Positions 1-7,221 of a stretch of 8,508 bases of DNA are shown here, piece by piece (position 1 is the first letter of the stretch; each line of letters opens with the position of its first letter). The stretch comes from JAPLXD01 sp043802865 (lineage in GTDB: Bacteria > Patescibacteriota > Minisyncoccia > Moranbacterales > UBA11712). The notes under the pieces are model-generated. The model had not been told where the DNA came from, ran no database searches, and was given only the letters and a program-made list of their open reading frames with translations. Both the position numbers and the translations under genes were made by a program. Where the stretch lies: the NCBI GenBank assembly GCA_043802865.1, contig JAZDKQ010000021.1, positions 1 to 8,508 of the forward strand, in the 5' to 3' direction.

Positions 1-1503
1 CATTTTTTCTTTTTTCTTCAGGCTGGCAATATAGAAATATCGTTCAGGAATATCTGAATTTTTGTTGGCCAAGACCAAATCTATATTGGCTTTTCTGACT
101 AAATATCTGATTGATTTGAATCCCTTGAAGAGAAACTGCCCGTTTCCATCAAGATATGCTTCCTGGCTGCCGCTGGAATTTTCAATGATAAACTGCGAAA
201 ACACTTCCGCTTCCCCGAGGATCATCACGTTCACATCGCCTCCTCCAACATTGCCATAGTTTGCAAGCTTTGCAAAATATTTCTGGACAAAAAACAAATT
301 CGAGAAAATGAGAAGCGCGGCCGCGGCCAGCAAAATCATATCCTGGCGGACTTTGAATTTTTCACTGATGAATTTGGCCCAAAATCCGAGCAAAACAAAC
401 GGCAAAAAAACAAGAGGGAGATAGAATCTCACCGAGAGCTCAAAGGCGAATTTCAAAAATATGAGATATGTTATTCCCGTGAACACAAAAACGATTCCCA
501 AAAAATATTTCTTATTGACATCATTTTCTTTGAAAAGATATTTGAGGCCGAGAATCGTCCCGCCCGCGGCGAATATGAGACCGAGAAAAAATACGGCCGT
601 TTCCCCCGCACTGCGAGACGCCTTGAACTCGCACGCATCGGAAATTTCATATCCCGAGACGATATCCAAATTTCCCTGGATCCAGCAGCTCGCGCTTTGA
701 ACTGCATTTTTTGAAATTGAACTTTCCGACTTGTTCTTGACCTTCAATCCTCTGGAAAAATATGACATATTCTTCCACCCTGTTTGATGTTCGCTGATGA
801 GTTGCGGGACATTGAGGAGAAGCGCCGCAACAACGACGACAAAAAAATATTTCAAAAATTTCTTGTTTTTGAAGGAAAAATATCCAAAAACAACGACCGC
901 GGTCGCCGGAAGAATGGCCAAAAGAGTGGTATGGAGCTGAACACCGATCCCGATTGCCGCTCCGGCAAGAGCGGACCACCAAAATTTTCGGTTTTCTTTT
1001 TCGGAAACAATTTCGCAAAGAGCATACAAAAACAAAATCGCCCAGAAAGGCGACGAGTTCGGGTTCCAGGCAAAACGCGCATAGCGAATCGCATAAGCCG
1101 AAACGGCAAAGACCGTCGTGAGCGCGAGAGATTGATTTTTTCCAAAATATTTGCGAAGAAAAAAGAAAAGGAGCGGAATGCATAAAATCCCGGTCAGAAG
1201 GTCCGGATAGGCCATCTTGTCGGGAGCATTGCCAAAAATTTTGGCCGCGGCAATTTCGAACCAATAGAAGGCCGGTCCCAGCCGGAATTCCGTCCCGCCG
1301 GCCTTGGGTCCAAGCAAAGGCAAGGATGTCTTTCCATCGACAACGTCGGAAACGATCTGAGTATCTCTCCCTTGATCGGCGTTGAAGCGCAGCCAGTCAT
1401 GGTGATGCCAGGTGCGAAGAAATATGCCGATGATGACTATGGCCAGAAATATCCACCAGAATTTCGGAATATTTTTTATTTTCTCGAATAAGATTTCTTG
1501 CAT
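1..1503 (-). CDS. GT-C family membrane glycosyltransferase, GT39/PMT-like (3' end cut by window)
   Basis: The frame opens with ATG at 1503-1501 and runs 501 codons without a stop to the window edge, so the C-terminus is missing. It reads as a polytopic membrane protein with about 10-11 hydrophobic helices (roughly residues 13-30, 101-117, 126-142, 151-166, 175-208, 218-236, 301-320, 333-350, 356-376, 388-406). The first helix is followed by FNADQGRD (40-47), in the position where GT-C enzymes carry their acidic catalytic motif in the first extracytoplasmic loop. WNPN (146-149) and FELSVRFYLPLVFLP (354-368) resemble later family signatures. From about 410 the sequence is soluble, as in the extracytoplasmic domain of such enzymes. 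By family, it would transfer a sugar from a polyprenyl-phosphate donor to a glycan or protein on the outer face. It starts 5 bases after the stop of the preceding glycosyltransferase and has no clear Shine-Dalgarno site. The family is fairly sure, the substrate unknown. Confidence 0.85.
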   Translation of the reverse strand, partial: MQEILFEKIKNIPKFWWIFLAIVIIGIFLRTWHHHDWLRFNADQGRDTQIVSDVVDGKTSLPLLGPKAGGTEFRLGPAFYWFEIAAAKIFGNAPDKMAYPDLLTGILCIPLLFFFLRKYFGKNQSLALTTVFAVSAYAIRYARFAWNPNSSPFWAILFLYALCEIVSEKENRKFWWSALAGAAIGIGVQLHTTLLAILPATAVVVFGYFSFKNKKFLKYFFVVVVAALLLNVPQLISEHQTGWKNMSYFSRGLKVKNKSESSISKNAVQSASCWIQGNLDIVSGYEISDACEFKASRSAGETAVFFLGLIFAAGGTILGLKYLFKENDVNKKYFLGIVFVFTGITYLIFLKFAFELSVRFYLPLVFLPFVLLGFWAKFISEKFKVRQDMILLAAAALLIFSNLFFVQKYFAKLANYGNVGGGDVNVMILGEAEVFSQFIIENSSGSQEAYLDGNGQFLFKGFKSIRYLVRKANIDLVLANKNSDIPERYFYIASLKKKEKM

Positions 1504-1508
1504 CAAAA

Positions 1509-2684
1509 TTATTTCAGTTTGGATCTCAAGTAGCCGTAATATTCTTCGTTGTCGCTATTTCCGTTTGTGTATTCCCGCAAAACTTTTTCCCGCGCCTTTT
1601 GACCCATCGAATTTCTCAAATCTTTATCTAAGATCAACTTTTCCAGCTTTTCTTTCCACTCCTCATCGTGACCGGCCACAAATCCGTCCGTCCCATCCTC
1701 GATCGCCTCCTGGAACGTTTGGGTCGAGGTGGCAATAGTTGTCACGCCCACAATCCCCGCTTCAATGAATTTCAGTTCCGATTTCGACTCGCAAAACGGA
1801 TTTCCGATCTCGAGCGGAGCGATGTTCACGTCAACACCCGCGATATTTTCGAGATGTTTTTCCCAGGACACAAAAGGATGTTTTTTTACCTGTCCTCCAA
1901 ATTTTGCATATATATCATCAATTTCAAGCGGACCGAAAAGATTGAGCTCGACTTGCGGATACTTTTCAAGAATATCAATCAGTATCTTTTTCACGGTCTC
2001 AAAATCCTTGTCATGGCTCGCCGTACCGGAAAAGTAGCCAATTTTTATTTTTTCGTTGTTTGCCTGAACTTTTTTGTCATACAATTTCTCCGCAATCTCA
2101 ACGTCATAATTCGACAACTTGTTTTTCGAAACAAAAACTTTTTCCCCGTATTTTTTCAATTTTCCCGCGAGATACGCCGTCGCCACTACGCAGGTTTTCA
2201 CATATTCGTCATTCAGAATTTCACTTCCCACACCCGTTTCGAATTGCTTTTTTTCAAGAGAGTTTAATTTCTGGTAAAAATCCATTTGCTTCACGTATTT
2301 CAGCTCAAAAATCAGATCGTCCGTCTCGAAAATAATTTCCTTTTTTTGCGCTTTTATTTTTTCAACCAATCTCGCGACCGCTTTGGAATATATCGTTTTT
2401 TGGAAAATGAAGATTTGGAACCGGTCAGCATATCGCGGCAAAAGCGGATTGTCCTGCACCGTGACGGAACATTTGAATCCGTGCAACCTCAATTCCTCTG
2501 CCTGGCGCTCGCTGCGATATTTGGCACTGTCCCCCACTCCGCTTGAGATGAAAAGTATGTCGCCCGAACCGACGCGCCCAAACAACTTGAAAAACGATCC
2601 GGCCGCGCGTTTCCCGCCGCGCCAAATCCCGTCGCGTTTCATCGCGCCGATCCCCTTCCCCAATTTGACAGACCAAGATTTCAT
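1509..2684 (-). CDS. GT4-like cytosolic glycosyltransferase (GT-B fold)
   Basis: This 391-residue protein has no convincing membrane helix and the length usual for GT-B enzymes. The N-terminal half is divergent: a basic start, then SGDILFISSG (39-48) as the first strand-loop of a Rossmann domain, and IFETDDLIFEL (118-128), an acidic segment seen in a subset of GT4-like proteins. The C-terminal nucleotide-sugar domain is clearer. It has KIGYFSGTASHDKDFE (214-229), VDVNIAPLE (284-292), then NPFCESKSELKFIEAG (295-310), where Lys301, Lys305 and Glu308 match the donor-binding helix of GT4 enzymes, and DGTDGFVA (330-337). By family it moves a sugar from a nucleotide donor to a lipid-linked or polysaccharide acceptor in the cytoplasm. 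ATG at 2684 lies one base after the upstream gene's TAA (TAATATG), suggesting translational coupling. The next Met, residue 15, would leave a wider gap. Family assignment is good; donor and acceptor are unknown. Confidence 0.88.
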   Translation of the reverse strand: MKSWSVKLGKGIGAMKRDGIWRGGKRAAGSFFKLFGRVGSGDILFISSGVGDSAKYRSERQAEELRLHGFKCSVTVQDNPLLPRYADRFQIFIFQKTIYSKAVARLVEKIKAQKKEIIFETDDLIFELKYVKQMDFYQKLNSLEKKQFETGVGSEILNDEYVKTCVVATAYLAGKLKKYGEKVFVSKNKLSNYDVEIAEKLYDKKVQANNEKIKIGYFSGTASHDKDFETVKKILIDILEKYPQVELNLFGPLEIDDIYAKFGGQVKKHPFVSWEKHLENIAGVDVNIAPLEIGNPFCESKSELKFIEAGIVGVTTIATSTQTFQEAIEDGTDGFVAGHDEEWKEKLEKLILDKDLRNSMGQKAREKVLREYTNGNSDNEEYYGYLRSKLK

Positions 2685-2685
2685 A

Positions 2686-3834
2686 TTATTTCATCAGCAG
2701 GCGGAAAACAGCCATTAATTTTTGAACTTCTTCTCCCTGGCTGACGTTTTGCAAATTATACTCGATTTTTTCTTCGCCGTTTATTTTGGCCAAAACCTCG
2801 GAGAGTTCGCTGAAAGACCGCATATAGTATCCTTTTTCTGCGAGACGGGAACGGTTGAACTCGTTGTCGAAACAGACGATCGGAAGCTGCGTGGCCATCA
2901 GATTGACCAACTTTCCGCTGGCTTCCGAACTGCCGCTCTTCGGATCAATCGCCGCATCCGCAAGAGCCATGAAAGACGGCAGTGAAAAATATTCCACTTT
3001 TCCGCAAAGATAAATGAAATCCTCAAGATTGTTCTCTTTTATATATTTCTTGTATTTCTCTTCGTCGCTTCCAAATCCGCCCACCAGCAATCTCCATTCT
3101 TCATTTTGGCCGGCAAAACTTCCAAAAGCTTTGATGAGTTCGCCGACCCCCTTATTATCGCTGAGTCCGCCGATATATGCCAGCAGCTTTTTGTCCCCTT
3201 TCCAGCTTGATATTTTCTCGATTTTTTTCTGCTCTTCTTCGGCAAGTTCGGGAGAGCTCTTGAACAGATCAAGGTCAACGCCGTCCTTCACAATGAAAGT
3301 CTTGTCTTTGTGGGGAAACATTTTTTCGATTTTCGGTAGCATATTCTCGCTGCTCAAAGCCAGCCAATCGCACCGCGTGATGAATATTTTGGAAAGCCGC
3401 ACGAAGAGATGACGGGCGATATAATTTCTCCGGTTATAATTGCGAAATTCCTCGTCCAAATCGCCCTGCAAATCAAAAACAATGGGCACATTCCGGAAAG
3501 CCAATTTTTTGGCGACATATCCGACGCCCAGCCCCTCATAGAGATGGGCGTGGATAATATCCGGCTGAAAATCCAAGATCGCCCGACGGCACAAAAATAT
3601 GAGCTTCACATCCAGCCAGAATTTTCCCCAGGAAAATCCCGGGGCAGTGCGCTTGTACCATTTGACCTGTCCGATTCTTTCGATGTCAAACCCGGCGATG
3701 TTTTTCCCTTCGTGATAGGTGCAAATTTTCACCTTGGCCCCGAATTTTTGCAAGAATTTGGCCTCATTGTATATCCGCATATGGCAGCCGCGATCGGAAA
3801 AAAAGGGTGTCGCCGTGATAGTCAGAATTTTCAT
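2686..3834 (-). CDS. GT4-like glycosyltransferase (group 1, GT-B fold)
   Basis: This 382-residue cytosolic enzyme shows the GT4 layout. The N-terminal acceptor domain begins MKILTITATPFFSDRGCHMR, with the small-residue/Arg loop typical after the first strand, and PDIIHAHLYEGLGVGYVAKK (91-110) is the classic 'PDiIHaH' segment. KDGVDLDLF (183-191) is the family's 'NGVD..F' linker. The C-terminal donor domain has YIGGLSDNKGVGELIKAF (220-237), VGGFGSDEEKYKKYI (251-265) and IDPKSGSSEASGKLVNLMAT (297-316). At the place of the usual second Glu of the E-x7-E motif this protein has Asn311, in a 'GKLVNLMA' variant. I recall a related subgroup with similar wording, so this need not mean loss of activity. 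The ATG at 3834-3832 overlaps the edge of a palindromic repeat that also covers its leader, so expression may depend on RNA folding. The stop is followed after one base by the next gene's start. Sugar and acceptor cannot be deduced. Confidence 0.9.
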   Translation of the reverse strand: MKILTITATPFFSDRGCHMRIYNEAKFLQKFGAKVKICTYHEGKNIAGFDIERIGQVKWYKRTAPGFSWGKFWLDVKLIFLCRRAILDFQPDIIHAHLYEGLGVGYVAKKLAFRNVPIVFDLQGDLDEEFRNYNRRNYIARHLFVRLSKIFITRCDWLALSSENMLPKIEKMFPHKDKTFIVKDGVDLDLFKSSPELAEEEQKKIEKISSWKGDKKLLAYIGGLSDNKGVGELIKAFGSFAGQNEEWRLLVGGFGSDEEKYKKYIKENNLEDFIYLCGKVEYFSLPSFMALADAAIDPKSGSSEASGKLVNLMATQLPIVCFDNEFNRSRLAEKGYYMRSFSELSEVLAKINGEEKIEYNLQNVSQGEEVQKLMAVFRLLMK

Positions 3835-3899
3835 CCCGTTAGAAAGTTACTTGTTACATCCTCGTTAGAATTGAATAATTACGCATTTTCTAACGGGAT
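3833..3899. repeat. 67-base palindromic element between the GtrA and GT4 genes
   Basis: Perfect 13-base inverted arms, ATCCCGTTAGAAA (3833-3845) and TTTCTAACGGGAT (3887-3899), enclose 41 bases. A further copy of the arm core, CGTTAGAA, lies at 3863-3870. It fills almost exactly the gap between the GtrA stop codon and the GT4 start codon, the one sizeable gap in the minus-strand gene string. There is no T run, so it is not a normal terminator. On the plus strand it reads as open codons beginning HPVRKLL and ending AFSNGI; on the minus strand it begins NPVRK. From memory, not verified, similar 'NPVRK...SNG' palindromes recur in Patescibacteria genomes. I read it as a small mobile or interspersed repeat inserted between two operon genes. 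Whether it has copies elsewhere cannot be seen from this window. Confidence 0.75.
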
Positions 3900-4367
3900 T
3901 CATATTTTTGGAATATTATCTTCCCCGGTCGGCTCAGGATAAAAAACAAATTTTTTCCTCATGAAAAAGTTCCACTGAAGAACCAGCACGATGGCCACCA
4001 TTTTGGCAAACATTACATATATGTTCAGTTTGTCCACCAAAAACCAGAGGATGAGCTCCGTCCAAGCAAGCCCGCCGAGGCCTATCATCGCAAAAACGGG
4101 AAATTCTTTTTTGATTTTTCCGCTGCTCCGGAAGACCAAAATAGTGTTGAGGGTATAATTGACGGTTATGCCGCAAAGAAAACTGGCAGCGGCAACGATG
4201 AGATAATTAAGATGCAGAAAATGGGTCAAAACAAAAAGCAAACCCACGTCAGTGACCGTTGCAATTCCTCCGCACATGAGATAGCGGAAGTATTGCAAAA
4301 AACTCTTTTTGACCTTTCGGCCGAGAATTTTTTCGACGGTTTCATCGATCCAATCTTTGAGTGGCAT
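3900..4367 (-). CDS. GtrA-family membrane protein (putative lipid-linked sugar flippase partner)
   Basis: This 155-residue protein has the family's usual length and four hydrophobic helices (about 28-50, 53-79, 88-111, 116-136). Family-type signatures are FRYLMCGGIATVTDVGLLFVL (27-47), where the first helix opens with a Gly-rich turn and an Asp; NYTLNTILVF (70-79); and WNFFMRKKFVF (132-142), matching the 'WNF...r.wvF' end of GtrA proteins. A charged N-terminal tail (1-22) precedes the membrane part. GtrA proteins are thought to help move undecaprenyl-phosphate-linked sugars across the cytoplasmic membrane, usually beside a GtrB-type GT2 enzyme and a GT-C transferase. Both lie just upstream here, which supports the call. 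The gene starts 9 bases after the preceding stop. It ends with TGA inside ATGA, and that ATG opens a 12-codon reading frame in the palindromic element. The family is near certain; the direction and cargo of transport are inferred. Confidence 0.92.
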   Translation of the reverse strand: MPLKDWIDETVEKILGRKVKKSFLQYFRYLMCGGIATVTDVGLLFVLTHFLHLNYLIVAAASFLCGITVNYTLNTILVFRSSGKIKKEFPVFAMIGLGGLAWTELILWFLVDKLNIYVMFAKMVAIVLVLQWNFFMRKKFVFYPEPTGEDNIPKI

Positions 4368-4376
4368 AAAAATATT

Positions 4377-6215
4377 TTATTGGCTTAGGAAATCCGACGC
4401 TTTGAAAACTTTCACGAAATCATTGGAATTGTTGTCGATGATCACTTCAAAGACAAAATTGTCGCTTGAGTATATTTTCTCAAAATCCGCCGTTTCCTTG
4501 ATCGATCGCGACATCTTGAGGCTGCGGGACCGGCGGTCGGTCGAAACGACGATATACTCGATCTTGTTTTCCAAAAACGTTTTCTTCTTGAAATCAATGA
4601 AGCATCTTCCCCCATATACCTCGCAAACCGCTCCTTTATCCGACCAGATCGCCGCCTCATGCGCGCCGGGCAAACTGTTGAGAAAACTGGCCGCCTCAAA
4701 ACTTCCTTCTCCCATGCCTTTGAGATTCACAATGAAACTTTTTGGCAAGAGTTCGGACGCATAGGCGAGGAAATTCGGGCGCACGACACGCAAGCTACCT
4801 AAAAGTACGACAATAACAACAGCGTATACTGTCCACAGCGGAACGTTTTTCTTGATTTTTTTGATTTCAAGCGCTTGAGACATCCCGATGGCTGCCACCA
4901 CGAAAACAAGCGGATAGACCATGATCTGATAGCGCACAGTCGTGACGACCGCGTTCACAGCCGAGCCGAGATAGAAAATGAAAGCGAAAACGACGATATA
5001 GACAACGGTGATCATATCTCGCTTCAGCTCTTTTTTCCAGAAAATATTGCCGATGGCAAACAGAATGAGGATCAAAATGAGCGACGAAACGCTGAACAGC
5101 AGGCTATAGACATCGGCCGTGAGAGCCCCGCCGTATTTTTCCAAAAGATTGCCTTCTCCGATCCCTTTCGGCGAGGAAATGATCGCTTGCAGGTCAAAAA
5201 TATTGAGACGCGTGTAAACATGCAAAAAAACAAACACCGAAAAAAACAGGAACAAGCTCCCCGCGGCTTTGGCGATCAGGACGCGATATTTCGCCAAAAA
5301 ATCAAACACCAGACTCGAAATTTTGGCCTTGAAAACAAACGTGTCCAACGCCAAAAGACCGATGACACCCGCAAACAGCGGCCAGATGGACGAAAAAACA
5401 TCATTTCCGACCGTGGCGTTGATGAGGACCGAAAACTTGACCCAGGTTGCCGGAAAAAAAACAAAGGCCGTCGCCGTAGCCGTCAGAAAAAGCAGGATAT
5501 AATTTCCAAGAGCCTGCTTCAGGTATTTTCCAATGGCGACGCTTTTGTGAGCGTGAAATATATATTCCAAGAAGAAAACCAGAAAAAAATATACAAAAAG
5601 AATGTTGGCGACATATTTGGTAATCACTGAAAGCCCGAGAAAAAATCCGGAGAGGATCAAATATTTTTTCTCGCTGTTTTTAAGGAAAACGAAAAAGCTA
5701 AGCGTTGAAAGCGCCGTCAGTATCCAGAGTATGGCGTCGGAATTGATGATGAGGGAAATTCCCAAAAGAACGGGCGAAAGCCCGATGAAAAGAAGCGAGA
5801 ATCTGGCCGTGTTTTTTCCCAGCAGCTTTTTGATGAGCCAATAAAAAACAGGCAGCATCGCCAAAGTGAACAAAAAAACGGGAAAACGCAATTTGAAATA
5901 GACGTCCCGGATTTCTTTGATTTGTTCCGGCGTTTTCGGCTCGTAGCGCAAACTTTTCAGATCTTTCGGATTCCCGTCGATGAACGGCAGTCCCGCTCCG
6001 GAAACGATCGCCAGAGGCACGCCAGGCTTGTCGCATATGTTCGTGTTCTTCCATTTCATCTTTTTCACTGCAGTCCAGAACGTTGGAACCCGGCCGTACG
6101 ACCAGTACGGTTCGTCCACCCCGGAAAAATTTTTGAGGCGGGAAAATCCGAAGAAGAAGCTCGAAACGACAATAACAAAAAACAGCGAAATTGTGATTAT
6201 TCTTTCTTTTTTCAT
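4377..6215 (-). CDS. GT-C family membrane glycosyltransferase, GT39/PMT-like, with C-terminal extracytoplasmic domain
   Basis: From the ATG at 6215-6213 this is 612 residues. The order is an N-terminal helix (6-24), GVDEPYW (32-38) with the paired acidic residues Asp34-Glu35 expected in the first outer loop of PMT/ArnT-like enzymes, then about ten more helices. INSDAILWIL (157-166) resembles the second conserved 'PDa' site, and VRYQIMVYPLVFVVAA (427-442) resembles the 'RY.lp.yP' helix of the family. The last helix is about 458-475, followed by a soluble domain to the end (EGSFEAASFLNSLPG, 503-517, is typical). By family it takes a sugar from a polyprenyl-phosphate carrier and transfers it on the outer face. 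It follows the GT2 gene that would make such a donor and precedes GtrA, a logical trio. A TTG at 6221-6219, overlapping the upstream TGA, is in frame and would add two residues (614 in total). I prefer the ATG. No clear Shine-Dalgarno supports either. Confidence 0.9.
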   Translation of the reverse strand: MKKERIITISLFFVIVVSSFFFGFSRLKNFSGVDEPYWSYGRVPTFWTAVKKMKWKNTNICDKPGVPLAIVSGAGLPFIDGNPKDLKSLRYEPKTPEQIKEIRDVYFKLRFPVFLFTLAMLPVFYWLIKKLLGKNTARFSLLFIGLSPVLLGISLIINSDAILWILTALSTLSFFVFLKNSEKKYLILSGFFLGLSVITKYVANILFVYFFLVFFLEYIFHAHKSVAIGKYLKQALGNYILLFLTATATAFVFFPATWVKFSVLINATVGNDVFSSIWPLFAGVIGLLALDTFVFKAKISSLVFDFLAKYRVLIAKAAGSLFLFFSVFVFLHVYTRLNIFDLQAIISSPKGIGEGNLLEKYGGALTADVYSLLFSVSSLILILILFAIGNIFWKKELKRDMITVVYIVVFAFIFYLGSAVNAVVTTVRYQIMVYPLVFVVAAIGMSQALEIKKIKKNVPLWTVYAVVIVVLLGSLRVVRPNFLAYASELLPKSFIVNLKGMGEGSFEAASFLNSLPGAHEAAIWSDKGAVCEVYGGRCFIDFKKKTFLENKIEYIVVSTDRRSRSLKMSRSIKETADFEKIYSSDNFVFEVIIDNNSNDFVKVFKASDFLSQ

Positions 6216-6217
6216 GC

Positions 6218-7165
6218 TCAATTTTCGACAATTTCTTTTATCTTATAATTCATCCCTCCGTGCGCTTTGTAATAGTTCTTCGTGGTGATGTCGGCCAGAA
6301 GACCGAAAATGAAGAGTTGTATTCCTGTCAGCAAGAGGAATACCGCGACCAATGGCCAGTTTTTGTCCGACATCCTGACACCATAGGCAAATTTCGCCAC
6401 GGCAAGGACTGCAGTCAGCAGAAAACCAACCCCAAAAATGATCAATCCTCCGCCGCCAAAAAGATGGAGAGGGCGATTGGCATATTTTTTCCAAAACCAA
6501 ATGGAGATCATATCGACGATTCCTTTCACTCCCCTCTTCCAGTTGTATTTCGTCACTCCGTGCTTTCTGGGATGGTGGCTCACCGGAATTTCTGTCACCT
6601 TGAAGCCCTGAATCTTGAGAGCCGCCGGAATGAAGCGATGCATTTCGCCGAAAAGATCAAGGTCGTCGAAGCATTCGCGTTTGTATGCTTTGAGACTGCA
6701 GCCGCTGTCATGGATGCCGTCATCGATCAAAAATTTTCGCAACACATTTGCTATCCGCGAATTGACTTTTTTTAAAAACTTGTCTTTTCTGTCTTTGCGC
6801 CAGCCGGACACGACGTCATAGCCTTCGTCCATTTTTTCGAGCAATTTTGAGATGTCCGCCGGATCATTTTGGAGATCGCCGTCCATCGTGATGACAATTT
6901 CTCCGGTTGAGTTTTTGAATCCCGCGTCAAAAGCCGCCGTTTGGCCGAAATTTTTGCGCTGGACAATAAGCTTCAGCGGACTCAAGGTCCGGCAGATCTC
7001 ATTGGTCTTGTCCGTACTCCCATCGTCGATAAAAACAATTTCAAAAGATTTTCCGAGTATCCGGCAGGCTTCAACGATCTTCCGGTGTAATTCCCGCACA
7101 TTTCCCTCTTCGTTATAGACCGGGACAACGACTGATAGGTATGGCTTTTGAGTAGAATTTTCCAT
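6218..7165 (-). CDS. GT2 polyprenyl-phosphate glycosyltransferase (DPM1/GtrB-like) with two C-terminal membrane helices
   Basis: At 315 residues this matches the bacterial GtrB/ArnC/DPM-like group. Residues 1-230 form a GT-A domain: VVPVYNEE (13-20), FIDDGSTDKT (45-54) for the nucleotide, MDGDLQNDP (94-102) with the metal-binding Asp-x-Asp (Asp95, Asp97), SGWRKDR (120-126), HDSGCSLKAYKRE (152-164), GEMHRFIP (173-180) and HHPRKHGVTKYNWKRG (197-212), all expected in order. Helices at about 237-262 and 268-293 anchor it, as in GtrB. The family joins a sugar from UDP- or GDP-sugar to undecaprenyl phosphate on the cytoplasmic side, giving the donor for GT-C enzymes outside. This fits the GT-C gene that starts 2 bases past its stop and the GtrA gene after that. 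It is the first gene of the minus-strand string, and a promoter candidate lies directly upstream. All motif residues are intact, so it is probably active. Glucose, mannose or another sugar cannot be told apart. Confidence 0.95.
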   Translation of the reverse strand: MENSTQKPYLSVVVPVYNEEGNVRELHRKIVEACRILGKSFEIVFIDDGSTDKTNEICRTLSPLKLIVQRKNFGQTAAFDAGFKNSTGEIVITMDGDLQNDPADISKLLEKMDEGYDVVSGWRKDRKDKFLKKVNSRIANVLRKFLIDDGIHDSGCSLKAYKRECFDDLDLFGEMHRFIPAALKIQGFKVTEIPVSHHPRKHGVTKYNWKRGVKGIVDMISIWFWKKYANRPLHLFGGGGLIIFGVGFLLTAVLAVAKFAYGVRMSDKNWPLVAVFLLLTGIQLFIFGLLADITTKNYYKAHGGMNYKIKEIVEN

Positions 7166-7171
7166 GCTTTT

Positions 7172-7200
7172 ATGTTAAACTAAAAATAGATAAAAATCAA
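7172..7200 (-). promoter_or_regulatory. Candidate sigma-70-type promoter for the minus-strand operon
   Basis: Reading the minus strand, TTGATT (7200-7195) and TAACAT (7177-7172) are separated by exactly 17 bases. Each matches 4 of 6 consensus positions. Only 6 bases lie between the -10 hexamer and the ATG at 7165, so the transcript would start at or very near the start codon, giving a leaderless or almost leaderless mRNA. That fits the absence of a Shine-Dalgarno site. It is a visual match only, in AT-rich DNA where chance matches are common. Confidence 0.4.
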
Positions 7201-7215
7201 AGAATTTTCGATAAC
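7187..7215 (+). promoter_or_regulatory. Weak candidate promoter for the divergent plus-strand gene
   Basis: TAGATA (7187-7192) and GATAAC (7210-7215) are 17 bases apart and each matches 4 of 6 consensus positions. The -10 candidate ends 6 bases before the ATG at 7222, the same geometry as the opposing promoter candidate. It overlaps that promoter, so the two could compete for polymerase. Support is weak: neither hexamer has the most conserved bases throughout. Confidence 0.22.
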
Positions 7216-7221
7216 CTGATT

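Larger units (their letters stand above)
1..7165 (-). other. Six-gene glycosyltransferase operon (GT2, GT-C, GtrA, GT4, GT4, GT-C)
   Basis: All six genes share one strand. The gaps are 2 bases (GT2 to GT-C), 9 (GT-C to GtrA), 65 (GtrA to GT4, filled by the palindromic element), 1 (GT4 to GT4) and 5 (GT4 to GT-C). No terminator-like hairpin with a T run is seen between them, so one transcript from the promoter near 7172-7200 is likely. The operon continues or ends beyond base 1. Co-transcription is inferred from spacing. Confidence 0.7.

Noticed and set aside
319..328. GC-rich palindrome GGCCGCGGCC
   Set aside because: It encodes an Ala run in a membrane helix and is short enough to be explained by Ala codons.
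784..1264. Open frames on both strands over the first GT-C gene
   Set aside because: They are shadows of the continuous 501-codon minus-strand frame, which has helices and family motifs.
3833..3899. Intrinsic transcription terminator between the GtrA and GT4 genes
   Set aside because: The stem is long but the loop is 41 bases and no T run follows the last arm on either strand.
3409..3942. Plus-strand 177-residue open frame crossing the palindromic element
   Set aside because: Most of it is antisense to the GT4 gene. It is open across the gap only because the element has no stops in that frame. It has no domain.
4875..5630. Plus-strand 251-residue open frame
   Set aside because: It is antisense to the GT-C gene, whose hydrophobic codons yield a charged, low-complexity complement. 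It has no recognisable domain.
3900..6220. Alternative genetic code with TGA read as an amino acid
   Set aside because: TGA ends the GT2 and GtrA genes at the expected protein ends, and no gene contains an in-frame TGA.
6216..6221. TTG start for the 4377-6215 GT-C gene
   Set aside because: It is possible, but it adds only two residues, overlaps the upstream TGA and has no better ribosome site than the ATG at 6215.
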